Below, one piece after another: positions 1 through 6,296 of a stretch of 6,694 nt of DNA (position 1 is its first letter; each line of letters begins with the position of its first letter). This DNA is from JBBRMY01 sp038230595. Lineage in GTDB: Bacteria > Bacteroidota > Ignavibacteria > Tepidaquicellales > Tepidaquicellaceae. A program made the position numbers and the translations under genes. The notes below the pieces were generated by a model. That model saw only the letters and a program-made list of their open reading frames with translations. It was not told the origin of the DNA and did not search any database. The stretch is from the NCBI GenBank assembly GCA_038230595.1, contig JBBRMY010000134.1, forward strand, positions 1 to 6,694, written 5' to 3'.

Positions 1-147
1 ATTCTTTTTTTGCTGTTCTGTAAGCTCATCCCAGATATCAGTTTCGGAATCAAGTTTGAAAGACTCATAAAAAAATTCGAGCTTTTCCTCATCTTGTGAT
101 GCTTCCACAAATTTACAAATTTCTTTTTTTAACTCTGCTATGCTCAT
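1..147 (-). CDS. Small charged protein, N-terminal part only; possibly antitoxin-like
   Basis: An open frame begins with ATG at 147 on the minus strand and runs off the window at base 1, giving 49 residues (MSIAELKKEICKFVEASQ..., ending DIWDELTEQQKKN). The frame is in phase with the window edge, so the gene simply continues outside. The visible part is rich in Glu, Lys and Asp and looks mainly helical. The 'AELKKEI...' opening followed by a 'WDELTEQQKKN' segment resembles small proteins that Bacteroidota often place in front of RelE/ParE-type toxins. That is a family resemblance by eye, not an assignment. Its start lies 19 bases after the stop of the mutase gene on the same strand, so the two are probably co-transcribed. 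No Shine-Dalgarno sequence precedes the ATG. The toxin, if there is one, would lie beyond base 1. It could equally be an unrelated small hypothetical protein. Confidence 0.55.
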   Translation of the reverse strand, partial: MSIAELKKEICKFVEASQDEEKLEFFYESFKLDSETDIWDELTEQQKKN

Positions 148-166
148 AACATTTCAATTTTAAAAA

Positions 167-1828
167 TTAAAACACTGCTGTCTCTTCATATACGCCGAAT
201 ACTTCTTTCAGCTCTCCGCACATTTCGCCAAGCGTTACATATTTTCTTGCGCAGTCAAGTACACGAGGCATTAAATTCGTGCCGTCTTGTGCTGACTTCT
301 TCAATTCTGCAATTGAATTTTTCACGTCTTCTGCATTTCTTGAAGCTTTTAATTCTTTCAGTTTCCTTACCTGCATTTCTTCAACTTCTTTTGAGATTTG
401 CAAAATCGGAATATCAATCTTTTCGTTCTCTTCAATGAAATCATTCATGCCGACTACAATTTTTTCTTTCTTGTCTAATTCAATCTGGTATCTGTATGCT
501 GCGTCAGCAATTTCTCTCTGGAAGAAACCGTTCTCTATGCAAGGAATTACTCCGCCCTGCGCTTCGATTAAATCAAAGTATCTGTTTGCTTCTGCTTCGA
601 TGTCATCTGTTAATTTTTCTATGTAATAGCTTCCGCCAAGTGGATCGGCAACGTTTATTACTCCGTGTTCGTGCGCAATTATTTGCTGAGTTCTCAAAGC
701 AATCTTCACTGCTTTATCCGATGGAAGAGCTAATGTTTCATCCATTGAATTTGTGTGCAGTGACTGTGTTCCGCCAAGCACTGCTGCTAAAGCTTCGATT
801 GCAGTTCTCACAATATTATTTTCTGGCTGCTGCGCTGTTAGCGAGCATCCAGCTGTTTGTGTGTGGAATCTCAGTATCCATGATTTCGGATTCTTCGCAC
901 CGTATTTATTCTTCATTCTCTTTGCATAAATTCTTCTTGCTGCTCTGAACTTTGCAATCTCTTCAAAGAAATCAAGGTGTGAATTAAAGAAGTGAGAAAT
1001 TCTCGGAGCGAATGCATCTACATCCATACCGCGCGCAATGCAATGCTCTACATATTCAAATCCGTCTGCAAGTGTGAACGCAAGTTCCTGTGCTGCTGTC
1101 GAACCGGCTTCTCTAATGTGATAACCGCTAACCGAAACAGGATTGAACTGTGGAACTTCCGTCATAGAATATTCCATCATGTCGGTAATAATTCTCATCG
1201 ATTCCTTCGGAGGATAAATATATTCTTTCTGCGCTATGTATTCTTTTAAAATGTCGTTCTGTAGTGTACCTCTTAATTTATTGAAAGGCACTCCCTGCTT
1301 TTCTGCTACCGCTAAATAAAAAGCGTAAGCCATTATGCAAGGCGAGTTAATAGTCATAGATGTAGAAACTTTATCGAGCGGAATGCCATCGAACAATCTT
1401 TCCATATCAGCTAATGAAGAAACCGATACTCCGCAGATACCAACTTCACCTTCAGATACAGGAGCGTCTGCATCCCAACCCATAAGTGTAGGCATATCGA
1501 ATGCTGTTGATAAACCTGTCTGTCCGTGCTCAAGCAAATATTTGAAACGCTGATTTGTATCTTCAGGCGTTCCGAAGCCTGCAAACTGCCTCATCGTCCA
1601 TAGCTTTCCTCTGTACATATTGTGGTGAATGCCTCTTGTGTAAGGAAATTCGCCCGGGTATCCTAAATCGTTATAATATTTTTCTGATTGGGTATCTTCT
1701 GGGGTGTATGCGATATCAAGTTCTCTGCCTGAAAGGGAAGTGAATTTCATACCGTTTGTTTTCATTGCCTTAGCTGTTTCGTTCCACTCAGCTTTGGATG
1801 CACTTTTTTTAGGTTCTATATTGCTCAT
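167..1828 (-). CDS. B12-dependent acyl-CoA mutase large subunit (methylmalonyl-/isobutyryl-CoA mutase family), isobutyryl type favoured
   Basis: This 553-residue cytoplasmic protein is the substrate-binding large subunit of a coenzyme B12 acyl-CoA mutase. The TIM-barrel part (about residues 70-400) carries the family blocks LWTMRQFAGFGTPEDTN (76-92), GLSTAFDMPT (105-114), STSMTINSP (155-163), GTLQNDILKEYIAQKEYIYPP (187-207), VSGYHIREAG (233-242), QSLHTNSMDE (355-364) and DPLGGS (395-400). There is no cobalamin-binding DxHxxG domain, so a separate small subunit is needed; the length fits two-subunit enzymes. Using Propionibacterium methylmalonyl-CoA mutase as reference, Tyr89, Arg207 and His244 align with Phe82, Gln200 and His237, with identical spacings (118 and 155). 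Phe plus Gln is the pair known from isobutyryl-CoA mutase (Phe80/Gln198). Ala109 sits where 2-hydroxyisobutyryl-CoA mutase has Asp, arguing against that activity. Family membership is certain; substrate is inferred. A B12 subunit and a MeaB-type chaperone are not in the window. Confidence 0.95.
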   Translation of the reverse strand: MSNIEPKKSASKAEWNETAKAMKTNGMKFTSLSGRELDIAYTPEDTQSEKYYNDLGYPGEFPYTRGIHHNMYRGKLWTMRQFAGFGTPEDTNQRFKYLLEHGQTGLSTAFDMPTLMGWDADAPVSEGEVGICGVSVSSLADMERLFDGIPLDKVSTSMTINSPCIMAYAFYLAVAEKQGVPFNKLRGTLQNDILKEYIAQKEYIYPPKESMRIITDMMEYSMTEVPQFNPVSVSGYHIREAGSTAAQELAFTLADGFEYVEHCIARGMDVDAFAPRISHFFNSHLDFFEEIAKFRAARRIYAKRMKNKYGAKNPKSWILRFHTQTAGCSLTAQQPENNIVRTAIEALAAVLGGTQSLHTNSMDETLALPSDKAVKIALRTQQIIAHEHGVINVADPLGGSYYIEKLTDDIEAEANRYFDLIEAQGGVIPCIENGFFQREIADAAYRYQIELDKKEKIVVGMNDFIEENEKIDIPILQISKEVEEMQVRKLKELKASRNAEDVKNSIAELKKSAQDGTNLMPRVLDCARKYVTLGEMCGELKEVFGVYEETAVF

Positions 1829-1881
1829 TTTCTATATTGATAAGTGTATTTATAGTTCAAAATGAAGTAACTCGACTAGCT

Positions 1882-1889
1882 CAAAGATA
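1882..1889 (-). promoter_or_regulatory. Candidate -7 promoter element for the mutase gene
   Basis: Read on the minus strand, this is TATCTTTG, an exact match to the Bacteroidetes -7 consensus TAnnTTTG, followed by AG. It lies about 53 bases upstream of the mutase ATG at 1828, giving an expected leader of roughly 45-50 bases. A TTG (minus strand) lies 25 bases upstream of the element, somewhat farther than the usual spacing for the -33 element, so the upstream box is weak. Confidence 0.35.
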
Positions 1890-1947
1890 ATCCTTTATAA
1901 TTGTAAAATAAACTCAATTAGTCAGCTATAAATTGAAACCTATTTCA

Positions 1948-1955
1948 TATTTTTG
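1948..1955 (+). promoter_or_regulatory. Candidate -7 promoter element for the LolA-like gene
   Basis: TATTTTTG matches the Bacteroidetes TAnnTTTG -7 box and lies 40 bases before the ATG at 1996, implying a leader of about 30-35 bases. The only TTG nearby upstream (1933-1935) is too close (12 bases) to be a standard -33 box. An alternative sigma-70-like reading, TTGAGT (1953-1958) with an 18-base spacer to TATTAT (1977-1982), would leave almost no leader. Confidence 0.33.
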
Positions 1956-1995
1956 AGTCTAAGTAAAGAAGTTAAATATTATAACATACTCTATC

Positions 1996-2694
1996 ATGAA
2001 AAAAATTTACATTATCATTTCTTTTTTAATTCTCTCTGTCTCAGCATCTTTTGCGCAGACACTTACTTCAGATGAAATTGTTCAGAAATACATTACTGCA
2101 ATTGGTGGAGTAGATGAATTAAAGAAAATGAAGCAGATAACTTTAACAGGCAAAGCTACTGTAATGGGGCAGGTGGCTGAAATGCTCGCATACGAAGATG
2201 CTGAAGAAAAATATCAGTACGCTCATGTAAGCGGTGAAGGATTTGACGTAATAAGCTACTTCGATATGAAGAGCGGATGGATGAAGCAGAACGGAGTGAA
2301 AGAAGATGCTACTGCTGAGCAATTAGAAAAACTGAAAACAACAATCGAGGATGGTACGTATTTTTATCTGACTGATATGGAAAAAAGAGGAATTAAAACT
2401 GAACTTATCGGAGAAGAAAATATCGATGGGATTGATTGTTATAAAGTTAAATTCACACGCGGCGATACAAAAAATTTCAAATATTTTGCTAAGGATACTT
2501 TTTACTTGATGAAGGCTGAAGTTATGACAAGCAAAGGCAACCAAATTATCCTGAATTATTCTGATTACAGGGAAGTACCCAATACAAAGCTTAAGCTTCC
2601 TTATGTAACTGAAAGAGGACCGATAAAAGGAACAGTTGATAAATACGAAATAAATGTACCGCTTAATCCGATGCTGCTAATATTCGATAAATAA
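1996..2694 (+). CDS. Exported LolA/LppX-like protein (outer membrane lipoprotein-sorting-like fold)
   Basis: The 232-residue product starts with a clear Sec signal peptide: MKK, a hydrophobic stretch (residues 4-17) and a likely cleavage at SFA|Q after residue 20. There is no lipobox cysteine, so it is probably soluble in the periplasm or exported. The mature part follows the pattern of LolA-superfamily proteins: an opening helix DEIVQKYITAIGG (26-38), then ITLTGKATVMGQ (48-59), GEENIDGIDCYKVKFT (139-154), a strand pair around FAKDTFYLMKAEV (164-176), SDYREVPNTKLKLPYV (189-204) and a closing strand before NVPLNPMLL (220-228). This fold is an open half-barrel that binds lipid or lipoprotein acyl chains, but this subgroup has no established role, and true LolA in lipoprotein trafficking is not implied. 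The ATG at 1996 gives a full signal peptide; no Shine-Dalgarno sequence is present. The next gene starts 82 bases downstream, so read-through is possible. Confidence 0.85.
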   Translation: MKKIYIIISFLILSVSASFAQTLTSDEIVQKYITAIGGVDELKKMKQITLTGKATVMGQVAEMLAYEDAEEKYQYAHVSGEGFDVISYFDMKSGWMKQNGVKEDATAEQLEKLKTTIEDGTYFYLTDMEKRGIKTELIGEENIDGIDCYKVKFTRGDTKNFKYFAKDTFYLMKAEVMTSKGNQIILNYSDYREVPNTKLKLPYVTERGPIKGTVDKYEINVPLNPMLLIFDK

Positions 2695-2708
2695 AATTCA
2701 TCACATAA

Positions 2709-2774
2709 TCGTTGCAATTAAATCTCATTAATAGTAAATTAACTTACTTCTATTAAGTTCTTTAATTGCAACGA
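2709..2774. repeat. Nested inverted repeat (14 bp outer, 7 bp inner) abutting the next start codon
   Basis: TCGTTGCAATTAAA (2709-2722) is perfectly complementary to TTTAATTGCAACGA (2761-2774). Inside it, TTAATAG (2728-2734) pairs perfectly with CTATTAA (2750-2756), leaving a 15-base loop. The structure begins 14 bases after the stop of the LolA-like gene and ends two bases before the ATG at 2777. No T-tract follows, so it does not look like a simple intrinsic terminator. A weak sigma-70-like pair, TTGCAA (2712-2717) and TAAATT (2735-2740) with a 17-base spacer, lies within it; transcripts from there would lack the left arm and could not form the outer stem. Confidence 0.85.
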
Positions 2775-2776
2775 AG

Positions 2777-4756
2777 ATGAAAAAACCTTTCCTTACCCTC
2801 TTAATTTTTTTCACCCTTACCATTAGTTTTCAAAATACTTTTTCCCAAGGTAAAAACTTACGTTTAGTAGGAAAGTTAAATCCTGTCGGGCAGAATTCTG
2901 GTATAAGTTACTCTGCTATTTGGGGTTACTCATCAAACGGAAGAGAGTATGCAATCCTTGGCGGTATCTTTAATACATATTTTATAGATATAACAGATTC
3001 GACTAATATTCATGTATGCGCTGCGTTAAGCGGTGTAGGAAGTCAATGGCGCGAGATGAAAACTTACTCGCACTATGCTTATGTCGTATCAGAGGGAGGG
3101 ATGGGCGTGCAGATTTTCGATATGCAAAATCTTCCAACTTCCGTAACCTACATAGGAGAGTTTCACCCAAACGACCATATAGCAACCCACTCGATACAAC
3201 AGGATGGACCTTATCTATATCTTAACGGTGGTAACTTTGTCGGAACACAAATTCTGGATTTATCCATTAACCCAGAGGTGCCGGTAGTAAGAGGGCTTTG
3301 GAATGATTTGTATGTCCATGATTGCAGAGTTGTGAATGATACTATGTGGGCAGCTAATATCGGCGATGGAAAAATTTCAGTAATAAATGCTGCCAATAAA
3401 AATAATCTTGTAAACATAACTAACTGGACAAACGGCCCGAATCCATTTCCGCACAATGTTGCATTAACTCCCGGCAGAAAATTTATATTTGTAACTGATG
3501 AAACCTCTACTCCTCCCGGAAGATTAAAAATCTGGAATATTCAAGATCTTTCAAATGTGCTTCTTGTTAATACATGGCTGCCAGGAAATATTTTTAACAA
3601 ATGTATTATACATAATGTTGAGCTTTATGATAATCAGCTGGCAGTAGCATACTATGAGGCAGGGGTAAAACTGTTAGATGTTTCAACTCCGGGAAACCCT
3701 GTTGAGCTGGGATGGTACGATACTTATCCAGAAGGAAACGAAAATGATTTTCAGGGCTGCTGGGGAGTTTATAAATTTCCTTCAGGAAAAATAATTGCTT
3801 CAGATAGAACAAGAGGATTATTTGTTTTAAGATATTCGCCTCCTCAAAATGCAAAACCAACGGCAGACTTAATGACTGATAAGGCTATTTATTTTGGCGG
3901 AGACTCAGTTCAATTTGTTGATTGCTCATCAAACAATCCAACAAGCTATCAGTGGACAATTACAGGCTCGCAGAATTTTTCTTCATCGGCTGCAAATCCT
4001 AAGCTTAAAATTTCAGGTCTGGGATATTATACCGTAAAATTACGGGTAAGTAATTCATTTGGAGCGGATTCTATAACTAAAGTAAATTACATCAGAGTTA
4101 ACGGCTCGCAGCTTTTAGCGCCAGTATTTCCTTCGCCTTTCCTGCGGACAATAATTACAAATAAAAATGACACTTCAAAAGTAAGGTTTACATGGTCGAA
4201 TGCTTCACCCGGAGGAGTAAATATTTCCTATAAATTCAGAATCAAAAAAAACGGTCAGTCGGTAGAGACTTATTATGCATCTGATTACAACGGGACAGAT
4301 AGCGCAATGACTTTTACTAAAGGCAGGCTCGATACAATCGGAAATACTTTGGGGTTAACCGGAGATTCGGTTCTGATTGTTTGTAAGATAACTGCATACA
4401 ACGGACTCGACTCAAATGCTGCAGGTAACAGTCTGCTTATTACGTTAAAATCTACTTCAGTAGGCATACAAAATATTTCTTCACAGATTCCCGATAAGTA
4501 TAAGCTCGAGAATAATTTTCCTAATCCGTTTAATCCTTCTACAAATATAAAATTTCAGTTAGCCGATAAATCTTTTACATCAATTATTATTTACGATATG
4601 CTGGGGCGTGAAGTTCAAAAAATATTAAGTGAAGAATTGAATGCAGGATATTATAATTTTCAATTCAACGCCGAAAATCTAAACAGCGGAGTTTATTTTT
4701 ATACTTTAAAGACAGATAAATTTTCAGAGACAAAGAGAATGGTACTAGTGAAGTAG
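2777..4756 (+). CDS. Secreted choice-of-anchor B (LVIVD-repeat) propeller protein with PKD, SusE-like and T9SS type A sorting domains
   Basis: The 659-residue protein has a Sec signal peptide (residues 1 to about 24, ending FSQ|G). Residues about 27-353 match the choice-of-anchor B/LVIVD family: AIWGYSSNGREYAILGG (47-63), QWREMKTYSHYAYVVSEG (90-107), then blade cores VQIFDMQN, TQILDLSI, ISVINAAN, LKIWNIQD and VKLLDVST spaced 41-55 residues, closing with RGLFVLRYS (346-354). About seven such strands suggest a beta-propeller. Residues about 361-442 are a PKD-like domain (DSVQFVDCSSNNPTSYQW, then YTVKLRVSN). Residues about 446-557 resemble the SusE/fibronectin-like domains of Ignavibacteria surface proteins (VRFTW, then YKFRIKK). 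Residues 571-659 are a T9SS type A sorting domain (FPNPFNPSTNI; SGVYFYTLKT; KRMVLVK). It should cross the outer membrane by T9SS and be released or anchored at the surface. The ligand is unknown, and no catalytic motif is visible. Its start follows a strong inverted repeat by two bases. Confidence 0.9.
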   Translation: MKKPFLTLLIFFTLTISFQNTFSQGKNLRLVGKLNPVGQNSGISYSAIWGYSSNGREYAILGGIFNTYFIDITDSTNIHVCAALSGVGSQWREMKTYSHYAYVVSEGGMGVQIFDMQNLPTSVTYIGEFHPNDHIATHSIQQDGPYLYLNGGNFVGTQILDLSINPEVPVVRGLWNDLYVHDCRVVNDTMWAANIGDGKISVINAANKNNLVNITNWTNGPNPFPHNVALTPGRKFIFVTDETSTPPGRLKIWNIQDLSNVLLVNTWLPGNIFNKCIIHNVELYDNQLAVAYYEAGVKLLDVSTPGNPVELGWYDTYPEGNENDFQGCWGVYKFPSGKIIASDRTRGLFVLRYSPPQNAKPTADLMTDKAIYFGGDSVQFVDCSSNNPTSYQWTITGSQNFSSSAANPKLKISGLGYYTVKLRVSNSFGADSITKVNYIRVNGSQLLAPVFPSPFLRTIITNKNDTSKVRFTWSNASPGGVNISYKFRIKKNGQSVETYYASDYNGTDSAMTFTKGRLDTIGNTLGLTGDSVLIVCKITAYNGLDSNAAGNSLLITLKSTSVGIQNISSQIPDKYKLENNFPNPFNPSTNIKFQLADKSFTSIIIYDMLGREVQKILSEELNAGYYNFQFNAENLNSGVYFYTLKTDKFSETKRMVLVK

Positions 4757-4815
4757 GAATTAAATCACTGATGGTACTGATGTAAAATGGTTTGTCGTGA
4801 TTAAAGTAATAATTT

Positions 4816-4853
4816 AAGGCTCATTTCTTTAATTAAGAGTGAGCCTTTTGTTT
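4816..4853 (+). terminator. Intrinsic terminator after the choice-of-anchor B gene
   Basis: AAGGCTCATTTCTT (4816-4829) pairs with AAGAGTGAGCCTT (4835-4847): an uninterrupted 8-bp base, then one T-G wobble and one bulged T, closed by a 5-base loop TAATT. The stem runs into TTTTGTTT (4846-4853). It starts 59 bases after the TAG at 4754-4756. It separates this gene from the Asp-box protein gene, which therefore needs its own promoter. Confidence 0.85.
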
Positions 4854-4877
4854 CTGCTCAATAAATCGAATTTGTGT

Positions 4878-4905
4878 TTGATGAAATCAATAAATTAGTT
4901 ATTTT
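4878..4905 (+). promoter_or_regulatory. Candidate promoter for the YCF48-like protein gene
   Basis: TTGATG (4878-4883) is followed after 16 bases by TATTTT (4900-4905), a weak sigma-70-like pair located between the preceding terminator and the ATG at 4956. The expected leader is about 43 bases. The 9-base string TATTTTCAT (4900-4908) recurs upstream of the next exported gene at 6477-6485. No TAnnTTTG box was found here. Confidence 0.3.
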
Positions 4906-4955
4906 CATGTTAGTCTGATACTCTTATCTCGCTGAAATTTTTTCTAAATCTGGCT

Positions 4956-6200
4956 ATGGTAAAAATTAGAATCATTTCTGTCATCATCTTATTTTTTCTT
5001 CTTCTGAATCTTCAGGCAGCAAAAGCACAATCCGGCTGGGTGAGGCAAAACAGCGGCACAACGCTTAATCTTCTTGATTTACAATTTATCAATTCTAATA
5101 CAGGATTTATAGTCGGGCAAAATAACGGCTCTCCTTCCGTATCAATATTCTTAAAAACCACTAATGGAGGCGTTAACTGGTTTTCGTCTAATTTTCCTTT
5201 GGAAAGTTTTTATAGCGTAGGGTTTATTGATGTTAGTACTGGAATTATTTTTGGGGCTTATAACTTTAGAAGAACTACTAATGGAAGCAGTTCATGGACT
5301 TCAGGACCAAACCCTTCTAATTCTGCAATGTCAAAAATCCTTTTTAAGAATTCAACTGTCGGCTTTGCATTTGGCACAAGTTTTATAGATAATACAACAG
5401 ATGCCGGCTTGACCTGGCAGAGAGTTCTTCCCGCTAATAAAATATTTTTAAATGATGCTGTATTCTTAACGCAAAATAAGGCAATAGCTGTCGGTCAAAA
5501 TAGTTTTACTTCCACTAATGGGGGTTTGACCTGGACATATAATTCTTCACTATATAGTCAATTCGGGATTTCAAATTGTGATTCAAATAATGTTATGACA
5601 TGCGGCCAATATTTAAGAGGAATTTGTAAGAGCTCCAATGGGGGCACAAAATGGACAATCGTTTATCCCGGAACTGAAACGGATACATCTTTTTTATCTG
5701 TAAAATATTTAGATGTGAATAATGCCATTGTCACCGGCTACGGCGGAAAAATTTTATATACATCTAACGGAGGAAGTAGCTGGACTCAACAAGCCAGTGG
5801 TGTTGGCACTACTCTGATGAGAATTACATTTACAAATTCTCTAACAGGCTGGATTGTAGGAAAGAACGGAGTTATCCTCAAAACTACTACAGGCGGAGTT
5901 GTAACCGGCTTTACACAATCATCCTCTGAAATTCCTGATAGGTTTTCTTTATCTCAAAATTATCCAAACCCCTTTAATCCAAACACATTTGTAAGTTATC
6001 AGTTGCGCGTTGCCGGATTTATCTCTCTTAAAGTTTACGATGCTCTTGGTAACGAAGTTGAAACGTTAGTTAACGACAAGCAAAATGCGGGAAGCTACTC
6101 TGTTACGTTCGAAGCTGCAAAACTCCCCAGTGGAATTTATTTTTATACTTTACGAACAGAAAATTTTTCAGAGACGAAGAGAATGGTATTGGTAAAATAA
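4956..6200 (+). CDS. Secreted YCF48-like Asp-box (BNR) propeller protein with T9SS type A sorting domain
   Basis: The 414-residue product has a Sec signal peptide: MVKIR, a strongly hydrophobic core (7-19) and likely cleavage at AKA|Q after residue 24. The mature part is a chain of about 40-residue repeats of the YCF48/Asp-box type, each ending in the turn S/T-x-N/D-x-G-x-x-W: TTNGGVNW (68-75), TTNGSSSW (107-114), TTDAGLTW (147-154), STNGGLTW (186-193), SSNGGTKW (226-233), TSNGGSSW (269-276) and a degenerate KTTTGG (309-314) after GWIVGKNGVIL. Six full plus one partial motif fit a seven-bladed propeller. Despite the family name, no photosynthetic role is implied; in FCB bacteria such proteins are usually surface or secreted, and sialidase catalytic residues are not evident. 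Residues 326-414 are a T9SS sorting domain (NYPNPFNPNT; LKVYDALGNEVETLV; KRMVLVK). The gene is flanked by a terminator upstream and a large hairpin downstream, so it is probably monocistronic. Specific function unknown. Confidence 0.92.
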   Translation: MVKIRIISVIILFFLLLNLQAAKAQSGWVRQNSGTTLNLLDLQFINSNTGFIVGQNNGSPSVSIFLKTTNGGVNWFSSNFPLESFYSVGFIDVSTGIIFGAYNFRRTTNGSSSWTSGPNPSNSAMSKILFKNSTVGFAFGTSFIDNTTDAGLTWQRVLPANKIFLNDAVFLTQNKAIAVGQNSFTSTNGGLTWTYNSSLYSQFGISNCDSNNVMTCGQYLRGICKSSNGGTKWTIVYPGTETDTSFLSVKYLDVNNAIVTGYGGKILYTSNGGSSWTQQASGVGTTLMRITFTNSLTGWIVGKNGVILKTTTGGVVTGFTQSSSEIPDRFSLSQNYPNPFNPNTFVSYQLRVAGFISLKVYDALGNEVETLVNDKQNAGSYSVTFEAAKLPSGIYFYTLRTENFSETKRMVLVK

Positions 6201-6296
6201 AACACAGATGTATAGATATTTATGATGTCGCGGATTTTTTGAAAAATGCTTTATCTGTGACATCATATATATCATAATTATCTGTGTTCATTTTTC
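6201..6296 (+). terminator. Long imperfect hairpin directly after the stop codon, probable terminator or palindromic element
   Basis: The arm 6201-6229 is complementary to 6259-6288: AACACAGAT with ATCTGTGTT (9 bp), an internal loop, GATAT with ATATC (5 bp), one mismatch, and TATGATGTC with GACATCATA (9 bp). The stem continues as GCGGAT (6230-6235) against ATCTGT (6253-6258), with two G-U pairs possible only in plus-strand RNA. The hairpin starts on the base after the TAA and is followed by CATTTTTC (6289-6296), giving a short T-tract. This fits a plus-strand 3'-end structure for the YCF48-like gene, although it is longer than typical intrinsic terminators. Confidence 0.65.

Noticed and set aside
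247..1743. Several plus-strand open frames lying opposite the mutase gene
   Set aside because: They have no family pattern, no upstream signal and unlikely residue composition, while the opposite strand encodes a fully conserved enzyme; they are shadows of it.
167..1828. Truncated full-length methylmalonyl-CoA mutase
   Set aside because: The missing B12 domain is normal for the two-subunit form; the protein ends with the usual tail at about 550 residues, with no sign of frameshift.
2323..2544. Minus-strand open frame opposite the LolA-like gene
   Set aside because: It is composed of the complement of a well-supported coding frame and has no recognisable protein features.
3003..4467. Open frames opposite to, or out of phase with, the choice-of-anchor B gene
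   Set aside because: All lie inside a clearly coding frame with recognisable domains and show no features of real proteins.
4763..4800. Repeated ACTGATG and partial TTAAATCAC/GTGATTAA complementarity after the choice-of-anchor B gene
   Set aside because: The units are too short and imperfect to separate from chance, and a much better terminator follows.
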